Below, piece by piece: positions 27,425 through 37,155 of a DNA stretch of 64,000 nucleotides. Below the pieces are notes generated by a model. It was not told the DNA's origin and ran no database searches. It saw only the letters and a program-made list of their open reading frames with translations. The stretch is from positions 1,488,001 to 1,552,000 of the forward strand of contig NZ_CP016448.1 in NCBI RefSeq assembly GCF_001713355.1, given 5' to 3'. Source of the stretch: Methyloversatilis sp. RAC08. GTDB lineage: Bacteria; Pseudomonadota; Gammaproteobacteria; Burkholderiales; Rhodocyclaceae. A program made the translations under genes and the position numbers. Position 1 is the stretch's first letter; each line of letters begins with the position of its first letter.

Positions 27425-28641
27425 GCCGGGTCATTCCGCTGGTCCCGGCGCGCTCGCTCAGCCTGGGGCACGCGCCGGCAGACCGGCCAGCCGTACTCGA
27501 ATTCACCGTACCGCCACCGCTCGCGCTGTACATCCACTTTCCGTGGTGCGTGCGCAAGTGCCCGTATTGCGACTTCAACTCGCATGCGGTGCGCGACGGC
27601 ATTCCGGAAGACGCCTACCTGGCGACACTGGTCGCCGACCTTGAGGCATCGCTGCCCGACATCTGGGGCCGGCGCATCCACAGCATCTTCTTCGGTGGCG
27701 GCACACCCAGCCTGATGTCGCCCGCCGGGCTGGACCGCCTGCTGACGGCGGTACGCGCCCGCGTGAATCTGTCGCCGGGCGCGGAAATCACGCTCGAAGC
27801 CAACCCGGGCACGGTGGAAGCCGAACGCTTCGCCGGCTTTCGCGACGCTGGCGTGAACCGGCTGTCGATCGGCGTGCAGAGCTTCGATGACCGTCACCTC
27901 GCCGCACTCGGCCGCATCCACGACGCCAACGAGGCGCAGCGCGCGATCGAACTGGCGCAGCGTACCTTCGAGCGGGTGAACATCGACCTGATGTACGCCC
28001 TGCCGCAGCAGACGATGAACGAAGCATTGCGCGACCTCGACACCGCACTGGCCACCGGGGTGACCCATCTTTCCTGCTATCACCTGACGCTGGAACCCAA
28101 TACTCCGTTCGCGGCCCATCCGCCCGAACTGCCGGACGACGACACCTCGGCCGACATGCAGGAGGCCATCGAGGCACGGTTGGCGGACGCCGGCTTCCTG
28201 CACTACGAAACGTCAGCCTTTGCACAGCCCGGCAGGCAATGCCTGCACAACCTGAACTACTGGCAGTTCGGCGACTACCTGGGCATCGGCGCCGGCGCAC
28301 ACGGCAAGCTGAGTTTTCACGACCGGGTACGGCGCGACATGCGGTACAAGCACCCGGGCGCCTACCTCGAGGCCGCAGCGCAGGGCCGCTTCGTGCAGGA
28401 ATCACGCGAGGTCGGCGCGGCCGAGCTGCCATTCGAATTCATGATGAATGCCGCACGCCTGAATGACGGCTTCGCGCTCGACCTGTTCGAGCGCCATACC
28501 GCCCTGCCGCTCGACGCGCTGATGCCGCGACTGCTGGCGGCGCGCGAAGACGGGCTGCTGGAGCTGGATGCCGGCCGCGTGACACCTACCCTGCGCGGAC
28601 GGCGATTTCTGAACGAACTGCTGCAGCGCTTTCTGGACTGA
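27421..28641 (+). CDS. hemW: Radical SAM heme chaperone HemW
   Basis: 406 residues. The radical-SAM cluster motif is CVRKCPYC (CxxxCxxC) near residue 44, followed by FFGGGTPSLM and the HemW C-terminal domain (GIGAGAHGKLSF). In HemW the additional Cys after the motif is replaced by Phe (CDFN), as in the family rather than in HemN. It is the last gene of the kinase-phosphatase-rph-rdgB operon and overlaps rdgB by four bases. The first 30 residues precede the conserved core and may be over-extended. Confidence 0.94.
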   Translation: MSRVIPLVPARSLSLGHAPADRPAVLEFTVPPPLALYIHFPWCVRKCPYCDFNSHAVRDGIPEDAYLATLVADLEASLPDIWGRRIHSIFFGGGTPSLMSPAGLDRLLTAVRARVNLSPGAEITLEANPGTVEAERFAGFRDAGVNRLSIGVQSFDDRHLAALGRIHDANEAQRAIELAQRTFERVNIDLMYALPQQTMNEALRDLDTALATGVTHLSCYHLTLEPNTPFAAHPPELPDDDTSADMQEAIEARLADAGFLHYETSAFAQPGRQCLHNLNYWQFGDYLGIGAGAHGKLSFHDRVRRDMRYKHPGAYLEAAAQGRFVQESREVGAAELPFEFMMNAARLNDGFALDLFERHTALPLDALMPRLLAAREDGLLELDAGRVTPTLRGRRFLNELLQRFLD

Positions 28642-28684
28642 ATCGTCGAGCCGACGGCGGGGGACGGTTGGCTGGGTGTGGAGC

Positions 28685-28779
28685 GTTGGGCATCGCTGCG
28701 CTCACCCCAACCTACGAGTGAGGCGAGGTTGCGAATCCAGCCCGGCATGTAGGTTGGGGTGAGCGCAGCGATGCCCAAC
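28685..28779. repeat. 31-bp perfect inverted repeat between hemW and trmB
   Basis: The arm at 28685-28715 (starting GTTGGGCATCGCTGCG) is exactly repeated in inverted orientation at 28749-28779, with a 33-base loop. It lies between convergent genes and would form a strong stem in either transcript. The GTAGGTTGGGGTGAGCGCAGCG arm resembles a GTTGGG/GCGCAGCG intergenic repeat common in proteobacterial genomes. Confidence 0.85.
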
Positions 28780-28791
28780 ACCGGTCAGAGC

Positions 28792-29484
28792 TCAGGCGAC
28801 GCGGCGGAAGATGACGTCCCACACGCCGTGTCCGAGCCGCAGGCCGCGCGCTTCGAACTTGGTCAGCGGGCGATAGTCCGGACGCGGCGCGAAACCGTCG
28901 GCGGTGTTCTCCAGCAAGGGTTCGGCGGACAGCACGTCCAGCATCTGCTGGCCGTAGTCCTCGATGTCGGTCGCACAGTGCAGATAGCCACCGGGCGCCA
29001 GTTTCGACGCAAGCTGCGCCACCAGCGGCGGCTGGATCAACCGGCGCTTCAGGTGGCGTTTCTTCGGCCACGGGTCGGGAAAATAGACATGGATGCCGGC
29101 CAGAGAAGCAACGGGAATCATGTCGCGCAGCACCTCGACCGCATCGTGCTGGATCACCCGCACATTGGTCAGGCCCTGTTCGGCGATCAGCTTGAACATC
29201 GAGCCCACGCCCGGCCCGTGCACCTCGATGCCGATGAAATCGGTATCCGGTCGCGCGGCTGCGATTTCGGCGGTGGTGAAACCCATGCCGAAACCGATTT
29301 CCAGCACCACCGGCGCATTCCTGCCGAACACGGCCGCGCAGTCCAGCGCGTGAGCCGCGTAGGGGATGCCCCAGCGCGGCATGCCCTCTTCGATGGAGCG
29401 CGTCTGCGCAGGCGACATGCGGCCCTGACGCAGCACATAGCTGCGGATGTGACGGTGTTCAGGGCTGTCCGGGGTATCGGTCAT
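28792..29484 (-). CDS. trmB: tRNA (guanine46-N7)-methyltransferase
   Basis: 230 residues from the ATG at 29482-29484 ([11 protein letters not shown]). It has the SAM-binding LEIGFGMGF and the family signature [10 protein letters not shown] with a Lys/Arg-rich follow-on for tRNA contact. It methylates G46 in the variable loop of many tRNAs. It converges on hemW across the inverted repeat. Confidence 0.95.
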   Translation of the reverse strand: MTDTPDSPEHRHIRSYVLRQGRMSPAQTRSIEEGMPRWGIPYAAHALDCAAVFGRNAPVVLEIGFGMGFTTAEIAAARPDTDFIGIEVHGPGVGSMFKLIAEQGLTNVRVIQHDAVEVLRDMIPVASLAGIHVYFPDPWPKKRHLKRRLIQPPLVAQLASKLAPGGYLHCATDIEDYGQQMLDVLSAEPLLENTADGFAPRPDYRPLTKFEARGLRLGHGVWDVIFRRVA

Positions 29485-29551
29485 GAAAGGCAATCAGGCG
29501 GGCGGCCCGTCCGGGCCGCGGTGTCGGACGTTGGCAACAGGCAGCGACGGA

Positions 29552-30346
29552 TCAGTTGCCCGGCGTGATCAGACCCGAGGTGGGCGAACTGGGCGCAGCG
29601 CTGTACAGCTTGCGCGGCATGCGGCCGGCGAGGAAGGCTTCGCGGCCGGCTTCGACCGCCTTTCTCATCGCGCTGGCCATCAGCACCGGCTGCTGTGCCT
29701 TGGCAATCGCGGTATTCATCAGCACTCCGTCGCAGCCCAGTTCCATCGCGATGGCGGCATCGGACGCGGTACCGACGCCGGCGTCGACAATGACCGGTAC
29801 CCGCGCATTGTCGATGATGAGCCGCAGGTTCCATGGATTCAGGATGCCCATGCCGGAGCCGATCAGGCTGGCCAGCGGCATCACCGCCACGCAGCCGATC
29901 TCTTCCAGCCGCTTGGCCTGTATCGGATCGTCCGAGCAATACACCATGACGTCGAAACCGTCCTTCACCAGCGTTTCGGCGGCAGCCAGTGTCTGCGGCA
30001 TGTCGGGGAACAGCGTGTCGGCGTCGCCCAGCACTTCGAGCTTCACCAGGTTGTGGCCGTCGAGCAGTTCGCGCGCCAGCCGCAGCGTGCGTACCGCGTC
30101 GTCGGCGGTGTAACAGCCGGCGGTGTTGGGCAGCAGCGTGTAGCGATCCGGCGGCAGCACGTCGAGCAGGCTGGGCTGGCCCGGTTCCTGTCCGATATTG
30201 GTGCGACGGATCGCCACCGTGATGATTTCGGCGCCCGACGCATCGATCGCGTCCCGCGTTTCGTCGAAATCACGGTATTTGCCCGTACCCACCAGCAGCC
30301 GCGACGAAAAGGTGCGGCGGCCGACCTGCCATGTATCGCTGCTCAT
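29552..30346 (-). CDS. thiG: Thiazole synthase
   Basis: 264 residues. ThiG TIM-barrel motifs are [30 protein letters not shown] with the Schiff-base Lys, [11 protein letters not shown] and [14 protein letters not shown]. It joins DXP, dehydroglycine and ThiS-thiocarboxylate to form the thiazole of thiamin. It follows thiS at 15 bases. No other thi gene is nearby, so the rest of the pathway is elsewhere. Confidence 0.96.
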   Translation of the reverse strand: MSSDTWQVGRRTFSSRLLVGTGKYRDFDETRDAIDASGAEIITVAIRRTNIGQEPGQPSLLDVLPPDRYTLLPNTAGCYTADDAVRTLRLARELLDGHNLVKLEVLGDADTLFPDMPQTLAAAETLVKDGFDVMVYCSDDPIQAKRLEEIGCVAVMPLASLIGSGMGILNPWNLRLIIDNARVPVIVDAGVGTASDAAIAMELGCDGVLMNTAIAKAQQPVLMASAMRKAVEAGREAFLAGRMPRKLYSAAPSSPTSGLITPGN

Positions 30347-30361
30347 CTGTATATGTCCGGA

Positions 30362-30565
30362 TCAGCCCCCACCCACCGCAACGACGATTTCGACCCGGTC
30401 GCCATCGGCGAGGCGCGTATCGGCATGCTGCGCTCGCGGCACGATGCAGCCATTGCGCTCGACCGCGACACGCTTGCCGGCCAGATCGAGTGCCGCGAGC
30501 AGCGCGCCGATCGTGGTATCCGGTGCCAGCGCCCGCGTTTCGCCATTCAGGGTGATGGAGGACAT
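30362..30565 (-). CDS. thiS: Sulfur carrier protein ThiS
   Basis: 67 residues from the ATG at 30563-30565 ([15 protein letters not shown]), a ubiquitin-like protein ending in the required Gly-Gly (VAVGGG). The C-terminal glycine is adenylated and then thiocarboxylated to deliver sulfur to ThiG. No thiamin-pyrophosphate riboswitch is visible in the short 62-base gap to the upstream terminator. Confidence 0.93.
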   Translation of the reverse strand: MSSITLNGETRALAPDTTIGALLAALDLAGKRVAVERNGCIVPRAQHADTRLADGDRVEIVVAVGGG

Positions 30566-30627
30566 GTGGGAAGTCACGTGCGAAGTCTACAGCGAATGGC
30601 CTACCTCGTCCCCCGCGCCCGGCAAAC

Positions 30628-30657
30628 AAAAAAAGGGCCACTCTGCAGAGTGGCCCT
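30628..30657 (-). terminator. Rho-independent terminator of the TonB-dependent receptor gene
   Basis: GGGCCACTCTG / CAGAGTGGCCC is a perfect 11-bp palindromic stem. On the minus strand it is followed by a run of seven T. It lies 20 bases after the receptor stop codon and separates it from thiS. Confidence 0.9.
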
Positions 30658-30676
30658 CGCCAAGGGAACCGCGTGA

Positions 30677-32869
30677 TCAGAACGCGTAGCGGATGCCGGC
30701 GATCACCTGACGTTCGCGGCCGGCGAACTTGCCATCGACCCGGCTGACCAGATATTCGCGGTCGGTCAGGTTGTAGGCGCTCAGGAAATAGCTGGTTTTC
30801 GAGCCTTGCGGACGGAAATTCATCGTCGCGTTGAACACGGTGTAGGACGGGATCGTGCCTTCCTGACCGCTGTCCACTTCCACCGTCGTGTTTTCGCCGT
30901 CCGCGAACTGCTCGCTGACACGGTCGGCACCGAGGCGGGCATCGAAGCCGAGCGGATTCTGATAGCCGACCGCCACCGACAGCAGATGCTTCGGTGCATA
31001 CGGCAGGCGATTGCCGCTGGAAATGTTCTCCGATGCGACGTCCTTCTTGAACTTGGCAGTGAACAGATTCGTCCAGGACGCCGTCAGATAGACGTTGTGC
31101 GTCGTGTTGTAGATCTGGCCGAAATCGATGCGGCCCGCCATTTCGAGACCGGTCTGCTGCGACTCGCCGCCATTGAAGAAGCGGCCGTTGTCCTGGATGA
31201 CGATCTCGTCGAAATCGGTATGGAACAGCGTCGACTCCAGACCGATGCCCTTGAAGTACTTCGAGCGCACGCCCAGTTCCCAGTTGGTGCTCTCTTCCGG
31301 ACGGGTCTTGCTGACCACGGCGGTGTTGGCGCCGCCGGGTGCTTCGATGTCGCGGTCCGGGCGCGGTGGTGCAAAGCCCTTGTGCACGCCTGCAAAAACC
31401 GTCGTGTTGTCGATGCCGTTCCACGCAATGCCGAAGCCCGGGATGACCTTGGACTGGCTGTTGTTCAGATAGGACTCGGGGTTGTCCTGCGGCTGGCCTT
31501 CCGCCCGACGCACATCCGTCTTGATCCGGACGTCTTCGTAACGCACGCCCGGCGTGATCGCAAAATCACCTGCATAGAAGGTGTTCTGGAAGTAATAGGA
31601 CTTGGCTTCGACCCGGATGTCGATCTGTTCGCGGTGACCGGTTCCGCCATTCACGCCGACGAAGGATTCGGCAAAGCTCTGGCTCTGGAAGCGCGGATCT
31701 GCGCCACGGAACTGGGCGCGGTTGATGTCTTCTTCGTGGTAGCGGAAGCCGACAACGGCATCGCTGGCAAGGCCGAAGGCGTTGTGCTTGAAATCGAGCC
31801 GCGGCTCGACACCCCAGTACTCGTAGCTGCGCGGGCGCCAGCGGCCGCCGCACAGGCGCGAATTCGCTTCGGTCGCGACGACGCCGGAGCAACGGTCCAT
31901 CTCCGAACGGCCGTTCAAGCCGCCCGGATCGTTGATCTGGCGGAACGAGGCGCGGTCCGTATCCACGTAGTAGGCCTGCGTGCTCAGCTTCGCCGCATCG
32001 TTGATCTGATAGATGTGCTGCAGCTGGAAGCTGTTGCGCTCGTGCAGGAAGCGGTCCTGCTTGCCGGTCGGCGCCTGGAACTTGTCTTCCGCATACTCGA
32101 CCGAACCAAGGCCGGTTTCGGTGATGTGCGAGTCTTCCTTGTAGTAGCCGATCTTGCCGATCAGCGTCTGGTTCTTCGTCAGGTTGAGCTGGCCCTTGAT
32201 GGCGACCTCGAACACGTCGAAGTCGTGATTCTTGCGCACGCCGTCGCCCTTCTTTTCGGTGATGTCGAGCATGATGCCGCCGCGCTCACCCCCTACACCC
32301 ACATTGGCCTGCAGACCTTGATAGTCGTTGTTGCCCCAGGTCGCGCTGACGCTGCCGGCGACGCCCTGCTTAGGAATCGGCTTGGTGACGAAATTTATCA
32401 TGCCACCGATGGTCTGTGGGCCGTACAGCACCTGACCCGAGCCCTTCACCACTTCGATGCGCTCCACCCGGTCGATCGGCGTGGAATAGTGCGCCGACGG
32501 ATCACCATAGGGCGCGAGGAAAAGCGGCATGCCATCTTCGAGCAGCAGCGTGCGCGAACTGCGGCGCGGATCAAGACCACGCACGCCGATGTTCAGGCCC
32601 AGACCGAAGGAATCCTCATCGACCACATGCACGCCGGGCACGGTGCGCAGCGCTTCCTTGATCGAGAACGGACGCTGGGCTTCCAGCTGTTCTGTCTCGA
32701 GTACCGAGGTGGAACCCGGAATGTGTTCGAGCTTGTAGGGCAGGATGCTGCCGCGTACGTTGATCGTATCGACCTCGACGGTTTTCGGCGCAGTGACCTG
32801 CGCGAAAGTCGCCGTCGGAAGGATGAAACAGCCGGCGATAGCTGCTGCGAGCAGCGTGGGCTTGTGCAT
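30677..32869 (-). CDS. TonB-dependent outer-membrane receptor (FecA-like)
   Basis: 730 residues from the ATG at 32867-32869, with GAGGAG five bases upstream. A signal peptide ends at ATFAQ. The plug domain (residues about 45-165) has RTVPGVHVVDEDSFG, IGVRGLDPRRSS and VEVVKGSGQVLYGP-type strand (IEVVKGSGQVLYGPQTIGG). The 22-strand barrel ends in the aromatic signature IAGIRYAF. FecA-like Fe-dicitrate or related siderophore uptake is the nearest fit, but the ligand is not defined by the sequence. The gene is divergent from a cupredoxin-fold exported protein. I see no clear Fur box in the 184-base gap. Confidence 0.93.
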   Translation of the reverse strand: MHKPTLLAAAIAGCFILPTATFAQVTAPKTVEVDTINVRGSILPYKLEHIPGSTSVLETEQLEAQRPFSIKEALRTVPGVHVVDEDSFGLGLNIGVRGLDPRRSSRTLLLEDGMPLFLAPYGDPSAHYSTPIDRVERIEVVKGSGQVLYGPQTIGGMINFVTKPIPKQGVAGSVSATWGNNDYQGLQANVGVGGERGGIMLDITEKKGDGVRKNHDFDVFEVAIKGQLNLTKNQTLIGKIGYYKEDSHITETGLGSVEYAEDKFQAPTGKQDRFLHERNSFQLQHIYQINDAAKLSTQAYYVDTDRASFRQINDPGGLNGRSEMDRCSGVVATEANSRLCGGRWRPRSYEYWGVEPRLDFKHNAFGLASDAVVGFRYHEEDINRAQFRGADPRFQSQSFAESFVGVNGGTGHREQIDIRVEAKSYYFQNTFYAGDFAITPGVRYEDVRIKTDVRRAEGQPQDNPESYLNNSQSKVIPGFGIAWNGIDNTTVFAGVHKGFAPPRPDRDIEAPGGANTAVVSKTRPEESTNWELGVRSKYFKGIGLESTLFHTDFDEIVIQDNGRFFNGGESQQTGLEMAGRIDFGQIYNTTHNVYLTASWTNLFTAKFKKDVASENISSGNRLPYAPKHLLSVAVGYQNPLGFDARLGADRVSEQFADGENTTVEVDSGQEGTIPSYTVFNATMNFRPQGSKTSYFLSAYNLTDREYLVSRVDGKFAGRERQVIAGIRYAF

Positions 32870-33053
32870 GGAAGCTCCTCGGTTGGACAATTAACTATTT
32901 GTGCTCTAATGAATTTGACGCCGGCGCAATATAGAGAGTCACGTCGCATGGTCGTAGGGAGAGTTTCCCGACTGGCGTGTAGTGAGGCTTTTTCGCAACA
33001 AACCTTGTCCGGCGCGGTCGTACGCGCCTGCACAGACACTTGGGAGACTTGTG

Positions 33054-33506
33054 GTGAACAGCATTCGTCGATTGATTCGTATTGCCCTGGTGGCATCGCT
33101 CGCCGTTTCGACGGCTGCACAGGCCGCCGACCTGACCAAGCAGGAACCGGTCACCGTCACGCTCAAACTGGGCACCGTCGACGGGCAGCACCGCTTCACC
33201 CCCGATTCGCTGACGCTGGAAGCCGGCAAGCTGTACAAGCTGCGGCTCGAAAACACCGGTAGCCAGCCCTACTACTTCGGTTCGGCCGGCCTGGCCGACA
33301 TGGTCTACACGCGCAAGGTCGTGGCACTGGATGCGGCGGGCAAGGTGGTTGCCGAAGTCTATGGACCGATACGCCGCCTCGAGATTTCGGCCGGCCACAC
33401 GACAGAGTGGTGGTTCCTGCCGGTGCGCACCGGCGTATTTGACGACGTGATATCAACGAAAAAGCTCGCCGACGGCGGCATGCGCGCAACGATAGAAGTG
33501 AAGTAG
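33054..33506 (+). CDS. Exported cupredoxin-like protein lacking a cysteine ligand
   Basis: 150 residues from a GTG at 33054 (MNSIRRLIRIALV) with GGAG about nine bases upstream; a GTG one codon earlier is an alternative. The signal peptide ends at AAQAA. The mature part has a cupredoxin-like beta pattern: FTPDSLTLEAGKLYKLRLENTG, then AGHTTEWWFLPVRTGVFD. No cysteine is present in the mature protein, so a normal type-1 copper site cannot form. His residues in GQHRF and GHTTEW are possible ligands. Divergent pairing with the TonB receptor suggests a metal-related role; that is inference. Confidence 0.8.
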   Translation: MNSIRRLIRIALVASLAVSTAAQAADLTKQEPVTVTLKLGTVDGQHRFTPDSLTLEAGKLYKLRLENTGSQPYYFGSAGLADMVYTRKVVALDAAGKVVAEVYGPIRRLEISAGHTTEWWFLPVRTGVFDDVISTKKLADGGMRATIEVK

Positions 33507-33586
33507 CAACCGCGGCTGCGCACCCTGACGACAGGACGCGCAGCCGTTCCGGTCACGGCCGGTTCCGGCGTACAATCCCCCCCGCC

Positions 33587-33660
33587 GCGGGTGTAGTTCA
33601 ATGGCAGAACGGCAGCTTCCCAAGCTGCATACGTGGGTTCGATTCCCATCACCCGCTCCA
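33587..33660 (+). tRNA. tRNA-Gly (anticodon CCC)
   Basis: 74 nt including a 3' CCA encoded in the DNA (TCCA end). Acceptor arms GCGGGTG and CACCCGC pair fully. The anticodon stem GCAGC/GCTGC encloses the loop TTCCCAA, giving anticodon CCC (codon GGG). The T-arm GTGGGTTCGATTCCCAT is canonical. Confidence 0.97.
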
Positions 33661-33752
33661 GGCAATACGTTTGATGTCCCCTCCCCCGCATTCCCGCTGC
33701 CGGCAAAGCCACCGCCGGCGACCCTGCACTTCCTCTTGTCCTACAGCCAGCG

Positions 33753-33786
33753 ACGGTCAGCACCTCTAGACTGGAGGCCGTTTTTT
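33753..33786 (+). terminator. Probable terminator of the tRNA-Gly transcript
   Basis: ACGG...CCGT encloses an inner CCTC...GAGG stem and is followed by six T. It lies about 95 bases after the tRNA. The remainder of 33661-33904 shows no gene. Confidence 0.6.
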
Positions 33787-33904
33787 CCTCCGCTTCACGG
33801 CAGCTCCGGGTGTCCTCACCACCCAAACTGCACACCGGGTCCATGACCCGCTCTCCAGGCCGACGAACAATCGGTCCGCACGTCACACAATCCGGGAGAT
33901 TTCC

Positions 33905-34933
33905 ATGCGCCTGCGACGCCTGCCGCCATTGCTTGCCCTTTTTTTTCCTGCATTCATGCTGAGTGCGCCCGGTCATGCGGACGAGATCGAACTGACCAAC
34001 GGTGACCGCATCACCGGGCGCATCGTGTCCAAGGCCGGCAACGAGCTGGTTGTGCGCACCGACTACGCTGGCGAACTCCGGCTGCGCTGGGACCTCGTGA
34101 AAAGCCTGCGCACCTCGGAACCGGTTACCGTGATGACCGCTGGTGGGGATTTGCTCAACAGCGCGCAGCTGGCCGCCAGCGAAGCCGACAAGGTGGCGCT
34201 GTCGAATCCGAGCACCGAAGGCAATGTGAAGCGGGAGGACATCGCCTTCATCAATCCGACACCGGAACAGTCCGGCAATGGCGTGAGCTACAGCGGCCGG
34301 GTCAATATGTCGGCCGCCCTGGTGCGCGGCAACGCCGAGAACGACCGCATCTACGGAGATGGCGCACTGGACGCGCGCGCCAAGGGCTACGCCTGGGGGC
34401 TCGGCATGAAGGTGGACCGGCGCAAGGACCGGGGCGTGAAGACGGCGCAGCAGTGGCTGCTCAACGGCAACTACGACCACTTCGTCAATGAGCGTCAGTT
34501 CATCTACGCACGTACCTCATTCGAGCAGGACAAGATCAAGGACATCCAGCTGCGTACGACGGTCGGTGCCGGTTACGGCTGGCAGCTCTACGAGGATGAA
34601 CAGACGAAGCTGTCGCTGCGCACCGGCCTCGATTACGTCAATGTCGACCGCATCGTCAGCCAGGACGACGACTATCCGGCGCTGGGCTGGGGCGTGCGTG
34701 CATCGCACTGGCTGTTCGACCGACGCGCCGAGTTGTTCCACGACCAGGACGGTTTCTGGAGTGTCGCCGATACCAAACAGCTGACCATCCGCTCGAAATC
34801 CGGCGTGCGCCTGCCGATCGCCGCCGGCATGACCGCATCGGCACAACTCAATGCCGACTGGGAGCGCACGCCGGCGCCCGGTCGCAAGGCGGTGGATTCG
34901 ACGCTGCTGCTCGGGCTGGGTTACGCCTGGTAG
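33905..34933 (+). CDS. DUF481 outer-membrane-type protein
   Basis: 342 residues. A signal peptide ends near GHADE. Residues about 26-80 look like a small beta module (IELTNGDRITGRIVSKAGNELVVRTDYAG). The rest is the DUF481 beta-barrel-like domain, with alternating strands and a C-terminal aromatic, LGLGYAW. GGGAG is seven bases upstream of the ATG. The family is thought to be a salt-induced outer membrane protein; substrate unknown. It converges on the flavin reductase gene, whose stop is adjacent. Confidence 0.88.
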   Translation: MRLRRLPPLLALFFPAFMLSAPGHADEIELTNGDRITGRIVSKAGNELVVRTDYAGELRLRWDLVKSLRTSEPVTVMTAGGDLLNSAQLAASEADKVALSNPSTEGNVKREDIAFINPTPEQSGNGVSYSGRVNMSAALVRGNAENDRIYGDGALDARAKGYAWGLGMKVDRRKDRGVKTAQQWLLNGNYDHFVNERQFIYARTSFEQDKIKDIQLRTTVGAGYGWQLYEDEQTKLSLRTGLDYVNVDRIVSQDDDYPALGWGVRASHWLFDRRAELFHDQDGFWSVADTKQLTIRSKSGVRLPIAAGMTASAQLNADWERTPAPGRKAVDSTLLLGLGYAW

Positions 34934-35434
34934 TCAGGGCTTGTCTTGTGGCTTGTCGATGCCGCGATATCCACCACCGAAATACAGCAACGGATCGCCG
35001 GCGCTGCGCTCGAAACGCTCCACCCGGCCGACGAAAATGAGGTGGTCTCCGCCGGCGTACTGGATGTCATTGCGGCATTCGAAACGCGCGAGGCAACCTT
35101 CGAGCAGCGGCGCGTCACCCAGGCCCTGACCGGTGGCAAGCCCGGCGAAACGCTGTTCGCGACTGCCGGCGAAGCGGCTCGACAGCGACTGCTGGTGAGC
35201 CCCCAGCACATGGATGGCGTAGTGCGAGCAGGCACGGAAAGCCTCTTCGCTGGGCGAACCGCACATCAGGCTCCACAGCACCAGCGGGGGATCGAGCGAC
35301 ACCGAATTGAAGGAATTCACCGTCAGGCCGACCGGATCGCCGTTTGGCGCGCGGGTGGTGACGATGGTGATGCCGGTGGCGAACAGCCCAAGTGCATCGC
35401 GGAAGGCGCGGCTGTCGCGGGCAGGGTTGTTCAT
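34934..35434 (-). CDS. Flavin reductase family protein (FMN-binding split barrel)
   Basis: 166 residues. Typical features are FATGITIVTTRAPNGDPVGLTVNSFNSVSLDPPLVLW (the FMN-binding strand pair) and DHLIFVGRVERFE near the end. The family supplies reduced FMN or FAD to two-component monooxygenases; the partner is not in the window. The stop codon directly abuts that of DUF481 (convergent). Confidence 0.92.
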   Translation of the reverse strand: MNNPARDSRAFRDALGLFATGITIVTTRAPNGDPVGLTVNSFNSVSLDPPLVLWSLMCGSPSEEAFRACSHYAIHVLGAHQQSLSSRFAGSREQRFAGLATGQGLGDAPLLEGCLARFECRNDIQYAGGDHLIFVGRVERFERSAGDPLLYFGGGYRGIDKPQDKP

Positions 35435-35635
35435 CGCGATGTGCGGGAGCGCGTGGTCGCGTCCGCCAGGCAGATCGGACAGGGTACTGCCTGCACGGCA
35501 GCACGCGCGGGTCGGGCGGTCGGGTAGGTCATCAGGCGGACTAACGTTTGTGAGCGCAGATTATCGCCGCTTTTGCACGGCCGGCCAGCGCTCGACGCCT
35601 ACAATCCGCTGCCGAACCACGCCTCACGACACGAC

Positions 35636-36754
35636 ATGGCGCCACAAACCGACGAATCCCCCGACTTGCAGGCCGACGATTTCGCCCCGACGCTGGTGCG
35701 CTGGCAGCGTCTGCACGGCCGCCACGACCTGCCCTGGCAGAACGGCGACGCCTACGGGGTATGGGTGTCGGAGATCATGCTGCAGCAGACCCAGGTGCAG
35801 ACGGTGATCGGCTACTACGCCCGCTTCATGGCGCGCTTCCCGACGCTGGCTGCGCTTGCGGCGGCCGACGAAGGCAGTGTCATGGAGTCATGGAGCGGGT
35901 TGGGCTACTACGCGCGCGCGCGCAATCTGCACCGGGCAGCGCGCGAGGTCATGCAGCGCTTCGACGGGCGCTTCCCGGCGGCGGTCGACGACATCACCAG
36001 TCTGCCCGGCATCGGCCGCTCGACCGGCGCCGCCATCGCCACCTTCTGCTTTGGCGCGCACGAACCGATACTCGACGGCAATGTGAAGCGGGTATTCGCC
36101 CGCGTGTTCGGCATCGAAGGCTTTCCGGGCGCGCGTGCGGTCGAACAGCAGATGTGGGCGCTGGCACGCGGACTGATGCCGGCGTGCAACGGCGCTGCAT
36201 ATACACAGGCCTTGATGGATCTGGGCGCCACAGTGTGCACGCGCGGCCGCCCGCGCTGCGCTGACTGTCCGCTCCGCGACAGATGTGTGGCTCGGCGCGA
36301 CACCCGCCAGCGGGAATTGCCGGCGCCGCGCCCGGCGAAGGTGCGGCCGCAACGTCTGCGCTTTGCACTGCTGATCGAGTGCGCAGGCCGCGTGCTGCTG
36401 GAACGCCGCCCAGGCCAGGGTATCTGGGGCGGCCTGCTGAGCCTGCCGGAACTGGCGGCGCAAACCCTGCCCGATGCGCTCGTCGAAGCAGGACGCTGGC
36501 TGGCGAGCCACGGTCTGTCGGACCACGCCGTCGAGGCGATGTCGCCGGTGGTCCACGGTTTCACGCATTTCGAGTTGCATCTGGTGCCGCTGCATGTATC
36601 CATGGGGAACAGCGCAGCACCTCTGCTGGCCGCTGAAACCGCGCTGCACTGGCAGCCGCTTGATGGCGCCACCGAGGCGGCGCTGCCGGCGCCGATACGC
36701 AAGCTGCTCGCGCAGCGCGATGCGTGCCATCGTACGCCGCGAGGCCTGCCATGA
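35636..36754 (+). CDS. mutY: A/G-specific adenine DNA glycosylase
   Basis: 372 residues from the ATG at 35636. The helix-hairpin-helix [12 protein letters not shown] with the catalytic acidic residue in [11 protein letters not shown] is followed by the 4Fe-4S loop C-x6-C-x2-C-x5-C ([17 protein letters not shown]) and a C-terminal NUDIX-like 8-oxoG recognition domain. It removes adenine opposite 8-oxoguanine. Its stop overlaps the next ATG (ATGA). The frame is open 21 codons upstream but lacks family similarity. Confidence 0.96.
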   Translation: MAPQTDESPDLQADDFAPTLVRWQRLHGRHDLPWQNGDAYGVWVSEIMLQQTQVQTVIGYYARFMARFPTLAALAAADEGSVMESWSGLGYYARARNLHRAAREVMQRFDGRFPAAVDDITSLPGIGRSTGAAIATFCFGAHEPILDGNVKRVFARVFGIEGFPGARAVEQQMWALARGLMPACNGAAYTQALMDLGATVCTRGRPRCADCPLRDRCVARRDTRQRELPAPRPAKVRPQRLRFALLIECAGRVLLERRPGQGIWGGLLSLPELAAQTLPDALVEAGRWLASHGLSDHAVEAMSPVVHGFTHFELHLVPLHVSMGNSAAPLLAAETALHWQPLDGATEAALPAPIRKLLAQRDACHRTPRGLP

Positions 36755-37005
36755 AGTGCCGCGACGGCTGCGGCGCCTGCTGCATCGCACCTTCCATTTC
36801 CAGCCCGATTCCGGGCATGCCTCAAGGCAAGCCCGCCGGTGTCCGCTGCATACAACTTGACGAACACGAGCGCTGCCGCATTTTCGGTTTGCCCGAGCGC
36901 CCTGCGTGCTGCGGCGGCCTGCAACCGTCGGCCGACATGTGCGGCGACGGACGTGCCCATGCGCTGGTGTGGCTGGCAGCGTTACAGCGCGCAACCGACA
37001 GTTGA
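36751..37005 (+). CDS. YkgJ-family cysteine-cluster protein
   Basis: 84 residues with a [10 protein letters not shown]-terminal cluster, a middle Cys in GVRCIQL, and CRIF...CCGG...MCGD. This Cys-rich zinc or Fe-S cluster family has unknown function. It is translationally coupled to mutY by a four-base overlap. The 37006-37155 gap shows no gene. Confidence 0.88.
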   Translation: MKCRDGCGACCIAPSISSPIPGMPQGKPAGVRCIQLDEHERCRIFGLPERPACCGGLQPSADMCGDGRAHALVWLAALQRATDS

Positions 37006-37155
37006 GCATCTGGCCGGGTGCGCAGGCTGGCCGCAGGCGCGGGCCCGCTCGGGACAGAAACCCGGGAATACGGCAGATAGGGCTCGCTTATCGACGCCTG
37101 TGACCGGCATCACACGGAGTACCGTTGTCGCATTGCGTTCCGTGGGCCATCTGCC

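Noticed and set aside
30566-30627. Thiamin-pyrophosphate riboswitch ahead of thiS
   Set aside because: The gap to the upstream terminator is too short and lacks the CTGAGA core.
32870-33053. Fur box between the TonB receptor and the cupredoxin-like gene
   Set aside because: The region is AT-rich but shows no acceptable GATAATGATAATCATTATC-type match.
30806-33262. 818-codon plus-strand open frame opposite the TonB receptor
   Set aside because: The minus-strand receptor has signal peptide, plug and barrel motifs; the antisense frame has no recognisable domain.
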